DNA of 64,000 nucleotides from Xanthobacter oligotrophicus (GTDB lineage: Bacteria > Pseudomonadota > Alphaproteobacteria > Rhizobiales > Xanthobacteraceae): positions 1-64,000 of the forward strand of contig NZ_VTTL01000012.1 of NCBI RefSeq assembly GCF_008364685.1. The letters are read 5' to 3'. The notes under the pieces are model-generated. The model was not told the origin of the DNA and did not search any database. It was given only the letters and a program-made list of their open reading frames with translations. Below, piece after piece: positions 36,464 through 48,027 of this stretch. Position numbers and translations under genes: made by a program. The first letter of the stretch is position 1, and every line of letters begins with the position of its first letter.

Positions 36464-37024
36464 ATGGATTTGGGGATGGCGGCTGAGCGGGCGATGATCC
36501 TCGCCTTGCAGGGGGCGGACCGGGAGAAGATCCAGTCCCTCCTGATCGAGGCGGCAGAAGGGCTGCGGGCGTCCGGCGTGCGCGTCCTGGGCGTGGTGGA
36601 GCATCTGCCACCCGGCTGCGCCCACGAGGATGTGCTGCTGCTGGACCTCGTCTCCGGCGAGGCCAATCGCCTGCACCAGAATCTTGGCCCCGGTGCGTCC
36701 GGGTGCAGCCTCGATCCGGCAGGGCTCGCGGCCGCCTCCGCGGGTGTGGAGCGGGCTATCGCCGCGCGCCTCGATGAGGGCGGCGACCTCTCCGACACGG
36801 TGGTGATCCTCTCCAAGTTCGGCCGGCAGGAGGCGGAGGGCCGCGGGCTCACCAGCGCCTTCCACGCGGCGGTTGCGGCGGAAATCAGCGTGCTCACCTC
36901 GGTTTCGCCCACCGTCCGCGACCAGTGGGACGGCTTTGTCGGCGATCTCGCCCGCCTCGCCCCGGCCAGCCTGCGCGAGGTCGAGGACTGGTGGGGCTGC
37001 CTGACGCGCGAACTGGCGGAGTGA
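36464..37024 (+). CDS. DUF2478 domain protein (nucleotide-binding-like)
   Basis: A 186-residue cytoplasmic protein matching the DUF2478 pattern. It has LRASGVRVLGVVEHLPP near residue 33, the central LDPAGLAAASAGVERAI, VVILSKFGRQEAEGRGL (a conserved lysine/phenylalanine motif near 107) and the closing WWGCLTREL. Members are often encoded near molybdate transport or molybdoenzyme genes, but none is adjacent here. ATG 36464 is used; ATG 36476 is also possible. Confidence 0.75.
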   Translation: MDLGMAAERAMILALQGADREKIQSLLIEAAEGLRASGVRVLGVVEHLPPGCAHEDVLLLDLVSGEANRLHQNLGPGASGCSLDPAGLAAASAGVERAIAARLDEGGDLSDTVVILSKFGRQEAEGRGLTSAFHAAVAAEISVLTSVSPTVRDQWDGFVGDLARLAPASLREVEDWWGCLTRELAE

Positions 37025-37364
37025 GGTGGGGGCGTCGGTGCCTTTCCTCGCCGCCGCCGGTGCCGATGGCGGTTCTTGCCCCCTTGCCCTGATCCCTTGC
37101 CCCGCAAGCGGGTGAGGGAGCGTCGGCGTTTCGCATCGAGTTGAGACACGCCGTCCCCGCACGCCCCTTTCCCTTCGCAGGAGCGCCCGGAAAATGCTCC
37201 GCAGGCGCGGGTTGAGGCATTTTCTTCATGCCGGCGGGTATCCCCTTGGCTCGAAAACGCTCTAAGAAGGGCGTTCGGCAGAGGCGTTCCATGGCGTTTT
37301 GCGCGGCGGCACCGCGGCAGGCCGGGGACGACCAGCCCTTCCTCGTCCCGTCCAGAAGGCAGTC
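37025..37364. other. 340-base intergenic region with a dispersed-repeat copy
   Basis: No gene is supported. Bases 37183-37266 contain the third, inverted and shortened copy of the dispersed element. The rest shows no recognisable motif; it should contain the promoter of the lipoprotein gene at 37365. Confidence 0.55.
37183..37266 (-). repeat. dispersed palindromic element, copy 3 (shortened, inverted)
   Basis: Read on the minus strand this begins TTAGAGCGTTTTCGAGCCAA and continues GGGGATACCC, GCATGAAGAAAATGC and TCAACC. These match the order of blocks in copies 1 and 2 with substitutions and a shortened distal half. It ends near GGAGCATTTTC, the counterpart of the terminal GCTCC/CGCTCT arm. 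Confidence 0.6.
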
Positions 37365-38090
37365 ATGGCCCAGCGTCGTCCCCTTGCCCGTCCTGCCGCG
37401 CCCGGCATCTTCTCCGCTGCGGCCCTTGCTGCGGCTCTGGCCCTGACGGCCTGCCAGGGCAATCCGGACAGCTGGGGTACGGGCGTGGTGAAGCAGTCCG
37501 ACGCGTTCGGCGATTATTCGGAGACGGTGGTGGCGATCCCACGGCCCACCGCCGGGCCGCGCCAGTTCCAGTGCGCCGGTCCGTTCGCGCCCAACACAAC
37601 CGCCATCAACATCGCCGCCGATTTCGGCCAGGCCAATGTGGTGACCGGCAACGTCATCTCCCCCGACGGCAGCACCTCGCCCGGCCTCGTGGTGCTGCCC
37701 AACGATCCGGCGCTGAGCCTGGAGATCGCCTGGAAGGACGCCATCGACATGGTGGGCCCGCGCCGGGTGGCCTTCACCGAATCCTCCGCCTGGAGCGTGA
37801 ACGGCATCGCCATCGGCTCCACGCTGGCCGACCTGGAGAAGGCCAACGGCAAGCCGTTCCGGGTCCAGGGCTTCGGCGGCAATGGCGGTGGCGTGGTGGC
37901 GGACTGGCGGGGCGGGCGGCTCGGCAATCTGGGCGGCGGCTGCACCCTCGGCGTCCAGCTGGCGCTTTCGGCGACCGCTTCGGATCAGGCCCAGGCGCGG
38001 CTTTCGGGTCAAAGGGCCATCGCCTCCAGCGACCCGGCCCTGCGCTCCGCCGCCCCCACAGTTGGCGTGTTCTGGGTAACCTACCGATAG
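37365..38090 (+). CDS. lipoprotein of unknown function
   Basis: A 241-residue protein with a long signal region and a lipobox (LALTAC, lipidated Cys30). The mature part contains DAIDMVGPRRVAFTESSAWSVNGIAIGSTLADLEKANGKPF, which looks like a small folded domain that senses or binds a ligand, and a conserved-looking GGGCTLG cysteine motif. No family recognised. AGAAGG lies upstream of the ATG. Probably a periplasm-facing lipoprotein. Confidence 0.75.
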   Translation: MAQRRPLARPAAPGIFSAAALAAALALTACQGNPDSWGTGVVKQSDAFGDYSETVVAIPRPTAGPRQFQCAGPFAPNTTAINIAADFGQANVVTGNVISPDGSTSPGLVVLPNDPALSLEIAWKDAIDMVGPRRVAFTESSAWSVNGIAIGSTLADLEKANGKPFRVQGFGGNGGGVVADWRGGRLGNLGGGCTLGVQLALSATASDQAQARLSGQRAIASSDPALRSAAPTVGVFWVTYR

Positions 38091-38164
38091 TCGATCCGCG
38101 CCGGTACTGGTAATAGAAGGCGTCGCTCTTCGATCCGACGCCTCGTCACGGAAGGACCCCTGCC

Positions 38165-38425
38165 ATGGCCGACAAGACTTCTTCCCGGCGCATCGCGCTG
38201 CTCGCCTTCGCCGCTGGTGCCGGGGTGGCACTCGCCTCTTCCGGCCTGATCCAGGGCGCGCTGGCCAACCAGCCCAACATGTGGCGCGCCATGGGCGCCC
38301 TGCAGAACGCCCGCGCCGCGCTGATGGAAGCCGAGCCCAACAAGGGTGGTCATCGGGAACGGGCCATCGAACTGGTGGACAAGGCCATCGAGGAGACGCG
38401 GGCGGGCATCGAGTTCGCCCGCTGA
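38165..38425 (+). CDS. small exported helical protein
   Basis: An 86-residue protein. The first 34 residues look like an uncleaved anchor or signal peptide (ALLAFAAGAGVALASSGLI). The remainder is a short amphipathic helical hairpin (MWRAMGALQNARAALMEAEPN then HRERAIELVDKAIEETRAGIEFAR). Similar small helical periplasmic proteins occur in proteobacteria with no assigned function. It follows the lipoprotein gene by about 75 bases. Confidence 0.75.
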   Translation: MADKTSSRRIALLAFAAGAGVALASSGLIQGALANQPNMWRAMGALQNARAALMEAEPNKGGHRERAIELVDKAIEETRAGIEFAR

Positions 38426-38592
38426 CCGGACGGCGCCTGCGCCCCAACTGCGGGCGCGGGCGTTTCGGCGGCTTTGCTCATACCATCGGCCCCGGTTTTC
38501 GACCGGTGCCAATTGGGGTGCCAAGTGGGTGACGCTCAAGCGCCGCGCGGGCTTGCCAAAGACCCATGGGCAAAGCTCACGGGCCTTTGGTA

Positions 38593-39027
38593 TCAGGCCT
38601 GCCGGGCGCCGGTGCGGTGGGCGAAGGCCCACACGCGATAGCCGGAGAAGGTCCACAGCATGGTGATGCCGGTGGTGATGGACTGGGCCAAAAGGTAGTA
38701 AACCCCCAGCTCGTGCACCAGAAGGCCCATGATGAGGCCGTTCAGCACGAAGGCCACCCCCGCCACCACCATGAAGCGCGGCACCGCCCCGGCGTGGGAA
38801 CGGGTGGATTCGAAGGTGAAGCGGCGGTTGAGGCTGTAGGACACGATCCCGCCCACCACGAACCCGACGCCGGACCCCGCCACCGGGCCGGTGAGGCCGT
38901 TTTCCACCAGCAGCGTCAGCGCCGCGAAATGGGCGGCGGTGGCGGTGAGGCCCACGCCCACGAAGGTGGCCAGCTGCCGGATGAGGGCGCGGTATCTGAC
39001 GACCAGTTCGGCGAAGGTGGTTGGCAC
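38593..39027 (-). CDS. GtrA family membrane protein
   Basis: A 144-residue membrane protein with four hydrophobic helices. GtrA hallmarks are present: LATFVGVGLTATAAHFAAL, the GGIVSYSLNRRFTF loop (about residues 58-71) and the final FSGYRVWAF. GtrA proteins are thought to move lipid-linked sugars across the inner membrane for surface glycan modification. No glycosyltransferase is adjacent, so the pathway is not visible here. Confidence 0.9.
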   Translation of the reverse strand: MPTTFAELVVRYRALIRQLATFVGVGLTATAAHFAALTLLVENGLTGPVAGSGVGFVVGGIVSYSLNRRFTFESTRSHAGAVPRFMVVAGVAFVLNGLIMGLLVHELGVYYLLAQSITTGITMLWTFSGYRVWAFAHRTGARQA

Positions 39028-39170
39028 CGCGTCTGTCTCCGGCGGGAGTGAGCCGTCAACGTCGGCGTCATGGCTTCCGTCGCCGCAAATTATGGTCTAA
39101 GGAAGCCCATCAGCGCGCAGGGTGAAAGAGAATTCCCGAGGTGTGACCTCCTCGCACTTCCTCCGCCCCC

Positions 39171-39247
39171 ATGCGCGCACGCTTCCGGGACTGCCCGGGG
39201 CGGTGCTCGATCCTTTCGGGGGGCGCGTGACCCGCGGCCCTTTTTTT
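39171..39247 (+). promoter_or_regulatory. possible arginine leader peptide and attenuator upstream of carB
   Basis: A 19-codon reading frame (39171-39230) has arginine at codons 2, 4, 6 and 11. Its TGA stop falls exactly in the loop of a rho-independent terminator: GGGCGCG at 39221-39227, loop 39228-39232, CGCG-G-CCC at 39233-39240, then seven T at 39241-39247. An alternative hairpin (CCGGG at 39185-39189 with CCCGG at 39194-39198) lies earlier in the frame. No plus-strand gene ends here, so the terminator would act on the carB leader. The weak point is the absence of a ribosome binding site before 39171. Confidence 0.45.
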
Positions 39248-39383
39248 GCGCCCGGAGCGCGATAGGAAAGGCGCGAGTGCCCCTGAGGCAACCCTGCCCG
39301 GAAGCATCGACGAAACGGATCCCGCGGTCCGCTCCCGTGTCTACCCGGGAGCGGGCGGCGACGGTGGAGAGCGCCAGACAGAA

Positions 39384-42746
<3,363 letters not shown>

Positions 42747-42942
42747 TTCTGCGTCCGCTGGTCGGGGCGCGCGTGGGCCCGGGTTTCCCTGGGCTGTTTG
42801 CCTCCACGAGCGTTTTCGTCATGCCTGCCCAGCGTATCCGCGCCGGGTAGGTGGAGCCTTCGCCGCCGTGCGGCTCCGGTCGGTCGTTTGCCGTCGGGAG
42901 TTTGCCGCCGGGCGGGGGCAGCCGCCGCAACCGTGGGCCAAC

Positions 42943-42968
42943 GCCGCGCGGTGCGGCTTTCTTTTCTT
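42943..42968 (+). terminator. possible terminator between carB and greA
   Basis: GCCGC (42943-42947) pairs with GCGGC (42953-42957) and is followed by a T-rich tract (TTTCTTTTCTT). The stem is short, so termination would be weak. It lies about 200 bases after the carB stop and about 70 bases before greA. Confidence 0.4.
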
Positions 42969-43037
42969 GCGCCGGATGCGCCCCCTCCAGGGGTGTCCGG
43001 CGCAGTGACCTGTTTCAGGAGGTCTGAAGAAGGACCC

Positions 43038-43511
43038 ATGGAGAAGATTCCCATGACGGCGGGGGGCTACGCCGCCCTCGCGCAAGAGTTGAAGCAGCGC
43101 CAGCAGGTGGAGCGTCCGCGCATCATCGCCGCCATTTCCGAGGCCCGCGCCCATGGCGACCTCTCCGAGAATGCGGAATATCACGCCGCCAAGGAGCAGC
43201 AGTCGCTGAACGAGGGGCGCGTCGCCGATCTCGAGGACAAGCTGTCCCGGGCCGAGGTGATCGACGTTTCCAAGCTGTCGGGCGACATCGTGAAGTTCGG
43301 CGCCACCGTGACCCTCGTGGACGAGGACACGGAGGAGGAGAAGGTCTGGCAGATCGTCGGCGACAGCGAAGCCGACGCCAAGGCGGGCCGCATCTCCATC
43401 TCCTCACCGGTGGCCCGCGCGCTCATCGGCAAGAAGAAGGGCGCTACCGTCGAGGTGGTGACCCCGAAGGGCGCGCGCTCGTTCGAGATTGTCGGCGTGC
43501 GCTGGGCCTGA
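43038..43511 (+). CDS. greA: transcription elongation factor GreA
   Basis: A 157-residue GreA. The N-terminal coiled coil (residues about 1-77) carries the acidic tip [15 protein letters not shown], which inserts into the RNA polymerase secondary channel to trigger cleavage of backtracked RNA. The C-terminal FKBP-like domain includes [24 protein letters not shown]. The start follows GAAGGACCC. The gene follows carB in the same direction after 291 bases. Confidence 0.97.
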   Translation: MEKIPMTAGGYAALAQELKQRQQVERPRIIAAISEARAHGDLSENAEYHAAKEQQSLNEGRVADLEDKLSRAEVIDVSKLSGDIVKFGATVTLVDEDTEEEKVWQIVGDSEADAKAGRISISSPVARALIGKKKGATVEVVTPKGARSFEIVGVRWA

Positions 43512-43521
43512 GCCCCTTTGC

Positions 43522-43547
43522 ACCCTCTCCCGCACGCGGGAGAGGGT
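43522..43547. terminator. hairpin behind greA (12-bp stem)
   Basis: ACCCTCTCCCGC (43522-43533) and GCGGGAGAGGGT (43536-43547) form a perfect stem with a two-base loop, directly after greA and facing the convergent Lrp gene. No T-run follows. This unit is also a common intergenic repeat in high-GC genomes. Confidence 0.5.
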
Positions 43548-43617
43548 TCGCGGGCGGCGTCGGCATGCGCCGCCTTACGCCCTGAATTCACGACGCCCTG
43601 AATTCTCGTCCTGAAAT

Positions 43618-44103
43618 TCACGCTCCCTTGGGCAACCCGGCTTCCAGCGGCACCACCGGGGCGTTCTTGGACTGCTTCAGGGTGAGCGCGGTCTTCACGT
43701 TGCGCACGTTGGGCGCTGCGGTGATGTCCAGCACCAGGTTCTGGAAGCTGCGCAGGTCCGGGGTCACGCACAGCATCAGGAAGTCCACGTCGCCGGAGAG
43801 CATCCAGGCGCTGCGCACCTGCGGCCACTGGGCGATCATGTCCTGGAAGGCGTCGAGGTCCACCTCGGCCTGGCTGATGAGATGCACCATGGCGAAGGCC
43901 ATGAGGTCATAGCCCAGGCTCTTCTCGTCGAGCAGCGCGCGGTAGCCCTCGATGATGCCGGCCTCTTCCAGCGCCCGCACCCGGCGCAGGCAGGGCGGCG
44001 CGGAAATGCCGACGCGGCGGGACAGCTCCACATTGGTCATGCGCCCATCCCGCTGCAGTTCGTCGAGGATTTTCCAGTCGACTGCATCAAGGCGAACGGT
44101 CAA
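43618..44103 (-). CDS. Lrp/AsnC family transcriptional regulator
   Basis: A 161-residue Lrp/AsnC regulator. The helix-turn-helix spans about residues 6-60 (LDAVDWKILDELQRDGRMTNVELSRRVGISAPPCLRRVRALEEAG). The RAM effector domain follows (about 65-150) with VRSAWMLSGDVDFLMLCVTPDL. A TTG start at 44103 is inferred because GGGAG lies upstream and the family N-terminus begins there; no ATG or GTG fits. It is divergent from trxB, so it may regulate trxB or itself. The amino-acid effector is unknown. Confidence 0.9.
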   Translation of the reverse strand: MTVRLDAVDWKILDELQRDGRMTNVELSRRVGISAPPCLRRVRALEEAGIIEGYRALLDEKSLGYDLMAFAMVHLISQAEVDLDAFQDMIAQWPQVRSAWMLSGDVDFLMLCVTPDLRSFQNLVLDITAAPNVRNVKTALTLKQSKNAPVVPLEAGLPKGA

Positions 44104-44417
44104 GGCACAACTCCCTACGGCAACGTCACGGCACCTTAGTGCGCGCTTGTGGCAACGCAACGAAATAATCTTGCGCCGCTGTCGCGGTCCAAAGCGTCGC
44201 AGAGCGCGCCGCCCCATGTCGGCGGATGCTGTGTTCGCGCGCCTTCCGGCCTGCGGCCCGGTGCGGGGCGCCCTGTGGACGCTCCGCCCAGCCTTGTGAG
44301 CTTGGGGGGCAGCCCCTACATTCGAGCATAGCTCACGCTGCGGCCGGGAGCGCCGGCCCTCTCGGCCGTCGCCGCTCCACATCCTGCCGCGGCATCGCAC
44401 GGATTTCGGGGACACTC

Positions 44418-45380
44418 ATGACTGCCCACACCGTCAAGGTCGTCATCATCGGCTCGGGGCCGGCCGGCTACACCGCGGCCATCTATGCAGCGCGTGCAAT
44501 GCTGGAGCCGGTCTTGTTCGAGGGCATCCAGCCCGGCGGCCAGCTCACCATCACCACGGACGTGGAGAATTATCCCGGCTTTGCCGACCCCATCCAGGGG
44601 CCGTGGCTGATGGAGCAGATGCGCGCCCAGGCCGCGCATGTGGGCACCACCATCGTCACCGACCATGTGGCGAGCCTCGACCTGTCGCACCGGCCGTTCC
44701 GCATGGTGACCGAATCGGGCGACACCTATGTGGCGGATGTGGTGATCCTGGCCACCGGCGCCCAGGCGCGCTGGCTGGGGCTCGAATCGGAGGCTGCCTA
44801 TCGCGGCTCCGGCGTTTCCGCCTGCGCCACCTGCGACGGCTTCTTCTATCGGGGCAAGGATGTGGTGGTGGTGGGCGGCGGCAACACGGCGGTGGAAGAG
44901 GCGCTTTTCCTCACCAATTTCGCCTCCAATGTCACCGTCGTGCATCGCCGCGACAGCTTCCGCTCGGAGAAGATCCTGCAGGAGCGGCTGTTCGCCCATC
45001 CCAAGGTCAAGGTGGTGTGGAACGCGGAGCTGGCCGAAGTGGTGGGTGCGGACGACCCCTTCACCAAGGTCACCGGCGCCCGCCTGAAGGATGTGCGCAC
45101 CGGAGCCCTCACCGAGCTACCCGCTGACGGCATATTTATCGCAATCGGCCATGCGCCTGCCACAGAGCTGGTAAAAGACCAGCTGAAGCTCAAGGAGAGC
45201 GGGTATGTGTGGACCGCGCCCGATTCGACGGCAACGTCGGTGCCGGGCGTGTTCGCGGCCGGCGACGTGGCGGACGACGTCTATCGTCAGGCAGTGACCG
45301 CCGCGGGCCGGGGCTGCATGGCCGCTCTCGAGGCGGAGCGCTTCCTGGCCCACCAGGGCGTGGCGAAGGCGGCGGAATAG
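44418..45380 (+). CDS. trxB: thioredoxin-disulfide reductase
   Basis: A 320-residue NADPH/FAD thioredoxin reductase of the low-molecular-weight type. FAD-binding GSGPAGYTAAIYAARA is at residues 12-27, the redox CATC at 136-139, the NADPH-binding VVGGGNTAVEEA near 154 and the FAD-binding GVFAAGDV near 277. It keeps thioredoxin reduced in the cytoplasm. A LysR gene follows after 280 bases, an order conserved in related genera. The ATG at 44418 gives the standard N-terminus. Confidence 0.97.
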   Translation: MTAHTVKVVIIGSGPAGYTAAIYAARAMLEPVLFEGIQPGGQLTITTDVENYPGFADPIQGPWLMEQMRAQAAHVGTTIVTDHVASLDLSHRPFRMVTESGDTYVADVVILATGAQARWLGLESEAAYRGSGVSACATCDGFFYRGKDVVVVGGGNTAVEEALFLTNFASNVTVVHRRDSFRSEKILQERLFAHPKVKVVWNAELAEVVGADDPFTKVTGARLKDVRTGALTELPADGIFIAIGHAPATELVKDQLKLKESGYVWTAPDSTATSVPGVFAAGDVADDVYRQAVTAAGRGCMAALEAERFLAHQGVAKAAE

Positions 45381-45660
45381 TCCGTCCCTCGCCCGCGCCG
45401 GCGCCTCGCGGCGTTTCCGTTTGGTGAGGAGGGCCGGCTGGCGGGGTGGTCCCTCGGATAGCGCGTTCTTCCACATTGAACCGATTGAAGACAGTAACGT
45501 CGTCCGGTCCCTCGATGGGCTGGCGACGCGGGGGCCGGACCTGAGCCGGGCGGGTCGCTCAGCGAGCCACCCAACGGGCGCGATCCGTCCCTCTTGAAGG
45601 GTGAGTGGGCGATTCTGCGTTCAGACGGACGCCGGCGCGCTCCAAAGGGGCTCGGGCCTG

Positions 45661-46551
45661 ATGGATTGGGACAAGCTTAAGGTCTTCCACGTCGCCGCCG
45701 AAGCGGGTTCGTTTACCCATGCGGGCGAGACGCTCGGCCTCTCCCAGTCGGCCGTGAGCCGGCAGGTCTCAGCCCTGGAGACGGAGCTGAAGGTTCCGCT
45801 GTTCCACCGCCACGCGCGCGGGCTGATCCTCACCGAGCAGGGCGAGCTGCTGTACCGGACCGCCCACGAGGTGTTCCTGAAGCTGGAATCGGCCCGCGCC
45901 CAGCTCACCGACAGCCGCGAGAAGCCCAACGGCGAATTGCGCGTCACCACCACGGTGGGGCTCGGCACCCACTGGCTGACGGCGCGGGTGGGCGAGTTCG
46001 TGGAGCTGTTCCCGGACATCCGCATCCAGCTCATCCTCACCGACGAGGAACTGGATCTTGCCATGCGCGAGGCGGACGTGGCCATCCGCATGCGCCAGCC
46101 GGTGCAGCCGGACCTGGTGCAGCGCCGCCTGTTCACGGTGCATTTCCACGCTTACGCCTCGGCCGATTATCTCAAGCGGCACGGCCATCCCCGCTCCATC
46201 GAGGAACTGGACAAGCACCGCATCCTTTTGCTCGGCGGGCCGATCCCGCCCTATTTCCAGGGGCTGAACTGGCTGGAGCATGCCGGGCGCGACGGCTCGA
46301 CGCCGCGTGTACCCGCCTTCGAGGTCAACAGCGTGCTGGGCCTGAAGCGGGCGGTTGAGCGCGGGGTGGGCATCGGCACGCTGCCCGACTACCTCTCGGA
46401 TGATGCCTCGTCCCTGGTGCAGCTGTTCACGGATCGCGAAACGCCCAAGCTTGAGGCATACTTTACCTATGCTCAGGAAATGCGCTCGGTGGCCCGCATT
46501 CAGGTCTTCCGAGACTTTCTGATCTCCAAGGCACAGCGGTGGAATTACTGA
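45661..46551 (+). CDS. LysR family transcriptional regulator
   Basis: A 296-residue LysR regulator. The N-terminal winged HTH is clear (MDWDKLKVFHVAAEAGSFTHAGETLGLSQSAVSRQVSALE, residues 1-40), followed by the two-lobed effector domain (about 90-290). Unlike most LysR genes it is not divergent from a target; it lies downstream of trxB in the same direction. The 45381-45660 gap has short hairpins but no recognisable element. Target and effector unknown. Confidence 0.9.
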   Translation: MDWDKLKVFHVAAEAGSFTHAGETLGLSQSAVSRQVSALETELKVPLFHRHARGLILTEQGELLYRTAHEVFLKLESARAQLTDSREKPNGELRVTTTVGLGTHWLTARVGEFVELFPDIRIQLILTDEELDLAMREADVAIRMRQPVQPDLVQRRLFTVHFHAYASADYLKRHGHPRSIEELDKHRILLLGGPIPPYFQGLNWLEHAGRDGSTPRVPAFEVNSVLGLKRAVERGVGIGTLPDYLSDDASSLVQLFTDRETPKLEAYFTYAQEMRSVARIQVFRDFLISKAQRWNY

Positions 46552-46649
46552 TTTATGACGTGTGGTGGTAAAATGATAGCGATACCGTATGCCAGCCAAG
46601 CGCTGGGCACATGCCTGATATGCAGTCATTCTCCGTTGCAAACTGCCTA

Positions 46650-46774
46650 AGGGGCGGGCATCTTGGTCCTGCGCTGATTGCACCTTGTGCGGTGCCTCAG
46701 CTGTTCCCCTCTGGAAGGTTCGCCGCTCTGCGGCGATACTTGCCGGGTCCCTCATCGGACCCGGCATTTTTCTT
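46650..46774 (+). ncRNA. candidate structured small RNA or leader ending in a strong terminator
   Basis: Three hairpins follow each other here. The first closes with AGGGG and CCCCT around an inner stem (GCTGA/TCAGC plus GCACC/GGTGC). The second is TCGCCG-ctctg-CGGCGA. The third is the terminator GCCGGGTCC-ctcatc-GGACCCGGC followed by ATTTTTCTTTT (46742-46776). No open frame uses this stretch. It could be an independent sRNA, the 3' end of the LysR transcript, or an attenuated leader of the peptidoglycan-binding gene. The 5' end is a guess; I do not recognise a known RNA family. Confidence 0.45.
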
Positions 46775-46776
46775 TT
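46742..46776 (+). terminator. strong rho-independent terminator
   Basis: A perfect 9-bp stem (GCCGGGTCC at 46742-46750 with GGACCCGGC at 46757-46765), a 6-base loop and a tail of ATTTTTCTTTT. It is one of the clearest intrinsic terminators in the window. It ends the candidate small RNA or the LysR transcript, 92 bases before the next gene. Confidence 0.85.
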
Positions 46777-46867
46777 CCAGGCACCTTTTTGCGCCTGTGC
46801 CGTTGTCACGCTTGACGCCTATATTCAGGCTGTCGGCCCTCTCTTTCTGACGACGGGAAAATCAAAC

Positions 46868-47380
46868 ATGGCACTTCTGAAGCGCGGACTCTCCGGCGAG
46901 CCGGTGAAAATCCTTCAGGCCAAGCTCGGCGTCGCCGCCGACGGCCAGTTCGGGCCGGGAACGGAGGAGGCCCTGAAGGCCTACCAGACCAAGCACGGTC
47001 TTTCCGCGGATGGCATCGCGGGCCCGGACACTTTCGCCGACCTCGGCCTCCCCGAGCTCATCCTGCTCACCCAGGGCAGCAAGGGTGAGACGGTGAAGAA
47101 GCTCCAGACCGCCCTCGGCATCGCCGCGGACGGCGCCTACGGTCCGGGCACCGCCAAGGCGGTTGAGGCCTTCCAGGCCAAGAACGGCCTGGAGGCCGAC
47201 GGCATGGCCGGCCCGGTGACCCTCGCCAAGATCGATGTCTTCGCCAGCATCTTCACACCCGAAGCGGTGGCGAAATCGCAGGCCGGCACCGTCTCTGCCG
47301 ACGCCAAGCCGGCGGAAGCCTCCGTCGCCGGAGCGCCGAAGAAGAGCATCTGGCAGTCCATCACCGGGTTCTTCTCCTGA
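46868..47380 (+). CDS. peptidoglycan-binding domain protein (two PG_binding_1 repeats)
   Basis: A 170-residue protein with two tandem PG_binding_1 modules: residues about 5-60 (GLSGEPVKILQAKLGVAADGQFGPGTEEALKAYQ...) and about 70-122 (SKGETVKKLQTALGIAADGAYGPGTAKAVEAFQ...). A flexible Ala/Lys/Pro tail and a terminal aromatic patch (SIWQSITGFFS) follow. There is no signal peptide, which is odd for a wall-binding module; export by another route or a cytoplasmic scaffold role is possible. No catalytic domain is attached. Confidence 0.85.
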   Translation: MALLKRGLSGEPVKILQAKLGVAADGQFGPGTEEALKAYQTKHGLSADGIAGPDTFADLGLPELILLTQGSKGETVKKLQTALGIAADGAYGPGTAKAVEAFQAKNGLEADGMAGPVTLAKIDVFASIFTPEAVAKSQAGTVSADAKPAEASVAGAPKKSIWQSITGFFS

Positions 47381-47505
47381 CCTCACAGGGCAGAACACCC
47401 TAAGACAGGACATCCTAAGACAGGGTACCCTAGGACAGGGCACTTGCGCGCCGGCCGGAACAGGCCGGCGCGCCGCCGCGTTCCGGCTTGAGAGAGGAAC
47501 GCCGC

Positions 47506-48027
47506 ATGATGTTCGCCCGAGTGAGGCCGGAACCTGAGGTCGCATCGCCGATCAGTCCGGTTCCCGAACCCGGCCGGTCGCCGGACCCTCCAGTCCAGCC
47601 GCCTGGTCCGATCGAGGACCCACCCGCGCCGCCGGTTCCCGGCCCCGATCTGCCGCCGCTTCCGGATGACGACCCCTCCCGGGAGCCGCGCCGCGAGCCG
47701 TTCCCCGAGCCCCCACCGCTGGATGATCCCCCGCCCTTGCCGCAGGAGCCGGTGCGACTGGCGCGATGCTGCTATTGGACGCGGCACTCAGGCGAGTTAG
47801 AGCGCTTTCAAGCGAAGTGGATACCGGTTCGCGTAAAGAAAGCGCGCAAACTCAATAATCTAGAGCGTATGCCGCAAGCCTGTGCGAGCGGAAAGCGCTC
47901 TAGCTCCTACCTGAACCAGGCGCCTGATCGCACCGCCGCCAGAATGGTCAGGCCGAACGCGGCAAGGCCGAGGCCAAGCGCCGCGAACAGGGCGTTGAGA
48001 GATCCGGTGAGCCGTAGGGCGACATAG
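47506..48027 (+). CDS. small proline-rich protein with repeat-derived C-terminus
   Basis: Residues 1 to about 85 are extremely rich in Pro, Glu and Asp (PEPGRSPDPPVQPPGP-type repeats), as in short proline-rich rhizobial proteins of unknown role. Around residue 97 the frame runs into the dispersed repeat, which then encodes LERFQAKWIPVRVKKARK and onward. The natural protein was probably shorter and lost its stop to the element, or the tail is untranslated. It also overlaps the end of the convergent MATE gene. GAGAGAGGAAC lies upstream of the ATG. Confidence is for the N-terminal part. Confidence 0.5.
   Translation: MMFARVRPEPEVASPISPVPEPGRSPDPPVQPPGPIEDPPAPPVPGPDLPPLPDDDPSREPRREPFPEPPPLDDPPPLPQEPVRLARCCYWTRHSGELERFQAKWIPVRVKKARKLNNLERMPQACASGKRSSSYLNQAPDRTAARMVRPNAARPRPSAANRALRDPVSRRAT
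47797..47905 (+). repeat. dispersed palindromic element, copy 2
   Basis: About 109 bases bounded by TTAGAGCGCTTTC on the left and its complement-like GAAAGCGCTCTAG on the right. The core GAAGTGGATACCGGTTCGCG is identical to copy 1 (4204-4313). The inverted ends are nearly perfect here, making this the best-preserved copy. It sits between a small proline-rich gene and a MATE gene. Confidence 0.72.

Noticed and set aside
43583-43620. Short tandem CCTGAATTC-like repeats after greA
   Set aside because: Only about three imperfect 13-17 base units; too small and degenerate to call a CRISPR or functional array.
45381-45660. Possible structured leader before the LysR gene behind trxB
   Set aside because: Some complementary GC stretches exist, but no consistent fold, terminator or known motif was seen.
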